The notes below the pieces were generated by a model. It saw only the letters and a program-made list of their open reading frames with translations. It was not told the DNA's origin and ran no database searches. This document shows positions 58,281 through 64,000 of a stretch of DNA of 64,000 nucleotides, piece by piece. Within the stretch, counting starts at the first letter, position 1. Every line of letters begins with the position of its first letter. Both the position numbers and the translations under genes were made by a program. Source of the stretch: Pectinophora gossypiella (lineage: Eukaryota > Arthropoda > Insecta > Lepidoptera > Gelechiidae); NCBI RefSeq assembly GCF_024362695.1, contig NC_065421.1, positions 12,028,598-12,092,597 on the forward strand, given 5' to 3'.

Positions 58281-60788
58281 CTGGAATACAAAACAATAAA
58301 AAATAAGTAAGTGGTGCTATAAGTAAGTAATACATTAAGTATACACGTATACACGTATTGGTACGTAGGAGGTTACATTAACCACATTAAGTTATTTAAG
58401 AGCTTTAGAAAATATCGACAGACTTATCGCTTGCGCTTTATAAGAATACATAATAACCTATGGTTAGTTATAGATAGAAAGAAAGAAAGAAAGAAAATAT
58501 TTATTTCCTCACACAAAAACATTGTACATGACAATGAAGTAAAAACATTCTTAGAATTAACTTGTTTCAATCTTGACTTGTGAAGCTCATGTTTAAATAG
58601 AAATAAGCAAGGCACCGACATCCTGTTTGATTTCTTGTTTATTTATTTGTACACAATAAAACAAACACAAGGAACATACAATATAATAGAAATAGAAATG
58701 TTTTATTGCGACCATGTGTTCGTACAAATAGTGGTGTTATAAAAATACAGAAGTAAGTACTATAGTATCAACATGGACCCGGTAAGGGCTCTGCAACGGT
58801 AAAGAACAGAAAACAGTACAGGTAAGTACATAAGCTTATTTCCAAATATCTCTGACCTACGTGACGAGAGATATATCCATATATTAAGAAAAATTAAAAA
58901 ATGTTTTTTTTTTTTTATACCAGAAAACAATACAATGAGGCACATAAAGTAGGATGGGTATTAAAAATATAACCAAATGAACAGAGGTTCCCATATTGTT
59001 TTCAGTATCTATACGAATTGATTAGATATTAGGTACTTAACTATAATTATTACAGAATTCTATCTATAGGTATGCCTCGACTATTTAAAGGTTTTGAACC
59101 GTTAGTAATAGAGAAAAAATAAAAATAAACCACACAAGCGTAAAATAAATAATTTTATTATTAAACATAAAAATGTGTATAAATACATTGCATCATATAA
59201 ATGTAGGTAATTACCTACTTTAGACAATAAAAACACTGATTACACTATAAATAAATTAAAATCGAAATTCGTTTAAAAAATATTGTCACTCCATTGTGTC
59301 CGGTTGTTTGTTGATATTTAAAATTACTGAAATTAAAAAATAAAACAATTAGTGCTACATGTATTGAGGAACTTTCCAGGCTATGTTCCCCAAAGAGTCA
59401 TCATTAATACCCAAAAACAAAGATAAAAGAAGTGAGGTGTGGGTACTTAGTTCATCTTGCGTAGGATGTACCTTCGTCTACCGATAGAGGGATTGTGTCC
59501 TTTCTAACACCCAAGGTTGTAAGATAGATAGTTTAACTCACTTGTGCGCGCGGCCCTAAGTGTGAGTAAACCTTGTTTTTTTTATACAGTAACAAATCTA
59601 TCTTAGGATTTTGTATCAAGCGTCTCGTAAGTTCTCGTAAGTGCCATTGTTATGGCAATGCAGGACTGAAGAGGCGAGTCACAGGGAATGTAACCTGCGG
59701 GCTTAGCACCGTAAGCGCGCGACTCTTTCTCGCCTCGACATACGTACTGCACTCTCACAGTACTGCACAGAAAGAGACAGAAGATATCTGTCGCGGCGAG
59801 AAAGAGTCGCGTGCTTACGGTGCTCAGCTCGCTGGAAACTGACAGAGGGCAGCAGTAACTGTCAGTACTGCGGGGCAGAAGGCAAGAGGGACACTGCTCT
59901 ATTTTTTACTAAAAAGTAGCATGGAGGATGCTACACCGACAAGAGCGTGGCTCTTAAATTAGTGATGTGATGATGTGTCGTAAGTTTTCTTCAGATCACC
60001 TGTCTGCCTACCCCATTGAAGATTACTGGCGCGAGTTTATCTATGTACATACCTCGATAAAACGAGAGTCGATAATTTCCGTAAAATAACTCGCCTTCTT
60101 AAAATCACATATTCTTCAAATTTGTTTTTTTTTCCTTCTATAAGTAATCATTCCATCGGCCTGGACTGGTGGGCTCAAACAAACCTCCTTTAGAATATAA
60201 CCAAGTTTTAAGAATAAAACAGTTAATATGTATTATCATGGTGTAAGAAAACCAGTAGGCACTACACGACAACCGTGTTGAGATTCGAAACTGCGACCTC
60301 AGTGCAAGTCAAGCCTTCTCCGACTGAGCTACCTCTCAGAAACTACAAACCGTATTGCAATAGTGCTTTTTTGCAGTTTCATACAAATTCCCGCGCCCGG
60401 CTACGCGTTCGTTCCGCTTTCCCTGCACTGTGTGAAATACCTTAGACTTAAATTCGTGATTGGCAGAATAGAGCGGTCCGATAACTGAATATGGTTTAAC
60501 CCGCAAACGACATTCTTAAATCCAAATTATCGAGACTAATCGAGAGGTCAAAACCCCGCAAAGTAAAAAAAAAACAAAATAAATAGGTACTTAGTAATAA
60601 GTAATAATGTGGTAGTAGTTTAGTTATCTTCACATCTTAGTTCATCATGGGCATCTGGCTTATGTTATCATGTGTTTTAATAAATAAATAACATAATTAT
60701 TACCGTTTATTTTTTTGACGATGAAATGCACCAGCAAACAAAATGTGAATATGGGGACCGCTATAATTACGTACACGTACCAGCCCAA
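56965..60788 (-). CDS. Unidentified single-pass membrane protein, 3' part of gene
   Basis: Two exons join in phase: 60704-60788 and 56965-58280. The first encodes LGWYVYVIIAVPIFTFCLLV and HFIVKKIN, a clear membrane segment followed by basic residues, so the following part is probably cytosolic. The second gives a 438-residue tail. It begins EARYGERLIRLYGKA, has a His/Lys cluster (KKHHHNKHEG), and then becomes acidic and Ser/Thr-rich with little predicted structure. The upstream exons, probably extracellular, were not found before the window end. I do not recognise the family. It runs in the same direction as CPSF2, about 1.1 kb upstream of it. Confidence 0.7.
59695..59830. mobile_element. Foldback element (ACTCTTTCTCGCC)
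   Basis: The arms CACCGTAAGCGCGCGACTCT and GAGTCGCGTGCTTACGGTGC are inverted copies. It resembles 41358-41512. Confidence 0.85.
59860..59972 (+). repeat. Dispersed 120-bp repeat (TACTGCGGGGC)
   Basis: It matches 16613 and 32813, ending GTGGCTCTTAAATTAGTGAT. Confidence 0.7.
60225..60345 (-). mobile_element. tRNA-headed SINE, family D
   Basis: The minus strand reads GAGAGGTAGCTCAGTCGG (A-box-like) and GTCGCAGTTTCGAATCTC (B-box-like). Unlike families A to C, the shared core is not seen. It is not a functional tRNA because the arms do not pair. Confidence 0.6.
60704..60788 (-). CDS. Membrane-protein gene, transmembrane exon
   Basis: It encodes 28 residues plus one base. Acceptor GTTATTTTCAG and donor GTAATA. 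The hydrophobic stretch is about 20 residues long and is followed by KKIN. Confidence 0.7.
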
Positions 60789-62442
60789 CTGAAAATAACA
60801 TTAAAAGTGATTATTTTAATGGTGGTCCATAACTTTTTAACACGTTTCGACACAAAGCGTCGAGTCGTCTCCTTAGCATTGTCCCGTTTTTCACAGGGTC
60901 CGCTTACCTAACCTGAAGATTTGTCAGGTTTTTTACAGAAGCGACTGCCTGTCTGACCATACAACCAGTCCAATACGGGTTAGATCACATACCTCCGAAA
61001 ATGCATTTCTCGGGAATGTGGGTTTCCTTACGATGTTTTCCTTCACCGCTGAGCACGTGATAATCATTTATGATGCAAACATGAATTCGAAAACAAATTC
61101 GACAATAATTGGTTTAGGCCTGTGCTGTGCTGTGGATGGACATAACGTCGAGTCGTGAGACATAAAAATCGAATTTCATCTGATAGAACTTGTGTGGACG
61201 ATAAGCTTTAAGCTTGAATATTTATGCCACACCGTTAAAGAGCGGGCAATTATAATACAAAATATACACGCCGGACATTCCATACAAAAATCACATTCGT
61301 AGCCTGTACCGCCTAAAGCGTAAGTGCGAACGATAGCGCGCTCTCACTTACTCCTTAGCGGCTTACGGCCGCATAAAAGAAAACTAAGACAGCTACGAAT
61401 TGGTGCGGGGAGGAGAGTTACCATTCTAGACGTAGAATTATTTATTCTATGGTGGTTACAGACCAGATACTTCATACAAAAATCCCGTTTTTACACAGAA
61501 ACTAAACGAATGCAGTGTATACTACCTTACCCCGTGTGTGCGAGCGAGACAGAAGTGAATTGTAATGGGGGATATGTGAGGTAGCTCGCATCGGAGCGGG
61601 GCGGGGAGTGTCCCTTTTATGTGTTGTTTACTCTGTGGCGTCTTGGTTATGCATTGTCTACCATGTGCTCGTCAAGGCGGAATTGCACCTTATTCAACAC
61701 CACTTGTCACAGTTTCACGGAAATAGCTAAATATACTACATTAACAACCTTAGGCCTTTGCAACAGCAAGTAATAAAGGGATAATTTACCATTTTTAACG
61801 TAAAAAAAATTGACTAATTCTCTCGCCGAATGTAATATTTGTCTAGATTTTGACATTTGGATTTCTTCACCTCTAAGCATAGAGCGACACGGACCTCTGC
61901 GGACCGGAGATAACGTTGGTTGTCAATACAATATTTTCTGCCACTTTTCGCGGGCGGGCAGGAGTGATCGTCACATTATGGTTGTACCATAGAGGAGTAG
62001 TAGCCATAACGTTACTCCTTTCCCGTGTTGCTTTTTGCCTCTATGATAAAGAAAAAATTAAAGAAGATTTCAATGAAGAAATCTGTATAGTCCGTTAAAT
62101 TCAGTCGGCTAGCGCTAGCTTTCACTCATAATACCTATTGGGGTGGGCAGAGTAAGATAATTTGAAACCGTCTATCACGTAAGTCTGGCAGAAAGCTCAG
62201 TGAACAGTGGATACTTAGTTCATCTTGCGATGGATTTACTTCTAACTACCCCAATTGGGATATAGTCATGATGTTATGTTATTGTTTACAATTTGCAAAA
62301 CTACGTTTGATACGAAGTCCTAAGATGGATACGATAAACTATACACGTTGGTCTAACATAAACTCGGTGAAGTGTGAGTAGAATAGAATAGAAGTTTATT
62401 CCAAGTCACAAGTTATACAAGGTGTTGTAGTAAATATACGTA

Positions 62443-62583
62443 CAGTCATGAGCAATATCATGTACCTACTTTAGAACCCTGTCCCACTATCATATTTGAC
62501 ATTTAATGAGACTAACGGTTTAATTTGTCAAAAAAGTTAATGTGACATGGTTTCAATACATATTAGTACTCGTGACCGTACGT
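62443..62583. mobile_element. MITE, ACAGTCATGAGCAATAT family, complete
   Basis: This is the clearest copy: CGTACAGTCATGAGCAATAT at the left and ATTAGTACTCGTGACCGTACG at the right form inverted ends of about 20 bp. Confidence 0.85.
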
Positions 62584-62929
62584 GTGACGCCCTGCTAGGG
62601 CACAGCAAACTATAGGGGCAACTAGTTGCCGATTACTTAAAAATAAGTAAAAGAATTACTTAAGGAACTAACTTATCTTAAATCTATGAAGAAATAGATA
62701 ATCGATTTGGATATATTTGGTTGAATATAATGAATACAAGGAGCGGGAAAATAAAACGGCGTCGTTCTTGCTACTTCATTTTGTTTCTTATTGTTTTATG
62801 ATAAAATATGTGACCAGCTAGCTAAGTTGTTACATCGCGTTTTCGCTAGATGGCGCTTGTCTGTGACAATCTCCTTTGGAACTTTTACACTTAAGTAAGT
62901 ACTCATAAGTAGTTCATCTTGCGGTGGAT

Positions 62930-63050
62930 GTAGTCACTTTAGAACCCTGTCTCATTAACATATTTGGCATTTAATGCGACTTTACAGTTCAATTTGTTGA
63001 AAAAGTTAATGTGATATGGTGCTATGCATATTAATGCTTCTTGACTGTAC
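62930..63050. mobile_element. MITE, same family, left-truncated
   Basis: CACTTTAGAACCCTGTCTCA to TTAATGCTTCTTGACTGTAC matches the family without the left terminus. SINE A follows at once. Confidence 0.7.
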
Positions 63051-63055
63051 CTCTC

Positions 63056-63352
63056 GAGGAGCTCGGTGGCGCAGCGGTAAACGCGCTCGGTCTGCGATTG
63101 TTGAAGTTAAGCAACTTTCGCAAAGGCCGGTCATAGGATGGGTGACCACAAAAAAAAGTTTTTATCTCGAGCTCCTCCGTGCTTCGGAAGGCACGTTAAG
63201 TCGTTGGTCCCGGTTGCATTAGCAATCGTTAATAACCATCAATCCGCACTGGGCCCGCGTGATGGTTTAAGGCCCGATCTCCCTATCCATCCATAGGGAA
63301 GGCCCGTGCCCCATCAGTGGGGACGTTAATGGGCTGGTGATGATGATGATGA
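63056..63352 (+). mobile_element. SINE family A
   Basis: Full-length copy from GAGGAGCTCGGTGGCGCAGC to a GATGATGATGATGA tail. Confidence 0.92.
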
Positions 63353-63384
63353 AGTACTCATAAGTAGTTCATCTTGCGGTGGAA

Positions 63385-63508
63385 GTCAGCTAATTTTAAA
63401 ACCCTGTCTCATTAACATATTTAGCATTTAATGAGACATTACAGTTCAATTTGTTGAAAAAGTTAATGTGACATGGTGCTATGCATATTAATGCTTCTTG
63501 ACTCTACC
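63385..63508. mobile_element. MITE, same family, left-truncated
   Basis: Near-duplicate of 62930-63050, with AAGTAGTTCATCTTGCGGTG before both. The two copies and the SINE between them suggest a local duplication. Confidence 0.7.
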
Positions 63509-63665
63509 TCTGACTACTCCAATTGGGAATATAGACGTGAGCTACAACTCATGCCTATTTCCCACCGGGATAAGCAGAGACTATAGAATTCCATTTGCTT
63601 CGATCCTGACACACTTCTCTTGCTTCCTCCACATTCATCAATCGCTTCATACACGCACGCCGGTT

Positions 63666-63669
<4 letters not shown>

Positions 63670-63703
<34 letters not shown>
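63670..63703. repeat. (GT)n microsatellite
   Basis: About 16 uninterrupted GT units. Confidence 0.95.
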
Positions 63704-63706
<3 letters not shown>

Positions 63707-64000
63707 TGTGGGTGTTGATAACCTGATAAATGCCGCGTAACGGCTATCTCCTCATTAGAGACAATCAGCTTGTAACAGTTAAGGTTTTATAGGAGGGTAG
63801 TTAGACAACAAGCAGCCTGTAGAAGGGTAATTAGACGTGATCATCTTGGAAGTTGAGTCTGCAAAGCTCAATGTTAAGTGAGATTTCGACGATTGAGAAA
63901 AAAGGTGAAATGAATTAAAGACTGTGCAAATGAGAGTCTGTGCAAATGAGAGAGACTGTGCAAATGAGAGACCATGTCGCACCCACTCCAGTTCAGGTTG

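Larger units (their letters stand above)
58281..60703 (-). other. Intron of the membrane-protein gene
   Basis: It contains a LINE 3' tail with AAAG repeats (58475-58640), a foldback element (59695-59830), a dispersed repeat (59860-59972) and a tRNA-like SINE head (60270-60345). No exon is seen. Confidence 0.6.
60789..64000. other. Repeat-rich DNA to the window end
   Basis: Presumably an intron or upstream region of the membrane-protein gene. It holds MITEs (62443-62583, 62930-63050, 63385-63508), a SINE A (63056-63352) and a (GT)n repeat (63670-63703). I see no exon I can support. Confidence 0.5.

Noticed and set aside
58280..58335. Signal-peptide-like start MYYLLIAPLTYF for the tail exon
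   Set aside because: It is intron sequence read through the acceptor. The splice from 60704 gives a better membrane segment and fits in phase.
1..64000. CRISPR array, bacterial operon, or integrated virus
   Set aside because: No regular short repeats with unique spacers, no ribosome-binding sites or operons, and no viral gene was recognised. The intron-exon structure is eukaryotic.

Overview
This is animal nuclear DNA, almost certainly from a moth or butterfly (Lepidoptera). It is AT-rich, with long introns crowded by transposons. Its two best genes are conserved animal genes with GT/AG introns. The repeats include tRNA-headed SINEs ending in GAT repeats and a Helitron with the typical lepidopteran ending GCAAAAGCTAG. 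Nothing suggests a bacterium, virus or plasmid.

Layout. (1) 115-25893, plus strand: ERR, the estrogen-related nuclear receptor. Seven shared coding exons lie at 19734-25893. Two candidate alternative first exons (115-138 and 6762-6836) splice in the same phase. The predicted proteins have 431 and 448 residues. (2) 25894-32618: convergent intergenic space holding a large imperfect inverted repeat (29991-31858). (3) 32619-55893, minus strand: the complete gene for CPSF2 (CPSF100), 14 coding exons and 732 residues. (4) Inside CPSF2 intron 3 lies a near full-length two-ORF LINE (46464-50840). Inside CPSF2 intron 1 lies a 2.6 kb DNA transposon with terminal inverted repeats (52490-55087). (5) 56965-60788, minus strand: the 3' part of an unidentified gene with one membrane-spanning segment and a long acidic tail. 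Its 5' exons were not found. (6) 60789-64000: repeat-rich DNA with no gene recognised.

The genes do not form a pathway. ERR is a DNA-binding transcription factor and CPSF2 is part of the mRNA 3'-end processing machinery. They converge on the LIR-bearing intergenic region.

The most interesting observations are these. The LINE ORF2 has no ATG, and the ORF1 stop is directly preceded by a canonical -1 slippery heptamer (A AAA AAC) in the frame that would join ORF1 to ORF2. The intron 1 transposon carries at least nine copies of an RTCAGKCCCTAR-type motif. Mobile elements repeatedly sit within 10-50 bp of splice sites of both genes. A perfect 40-bp palindrome lies 0.4 kb after ERR exon 1b. All calls are from reading the sequence; no database search was run.
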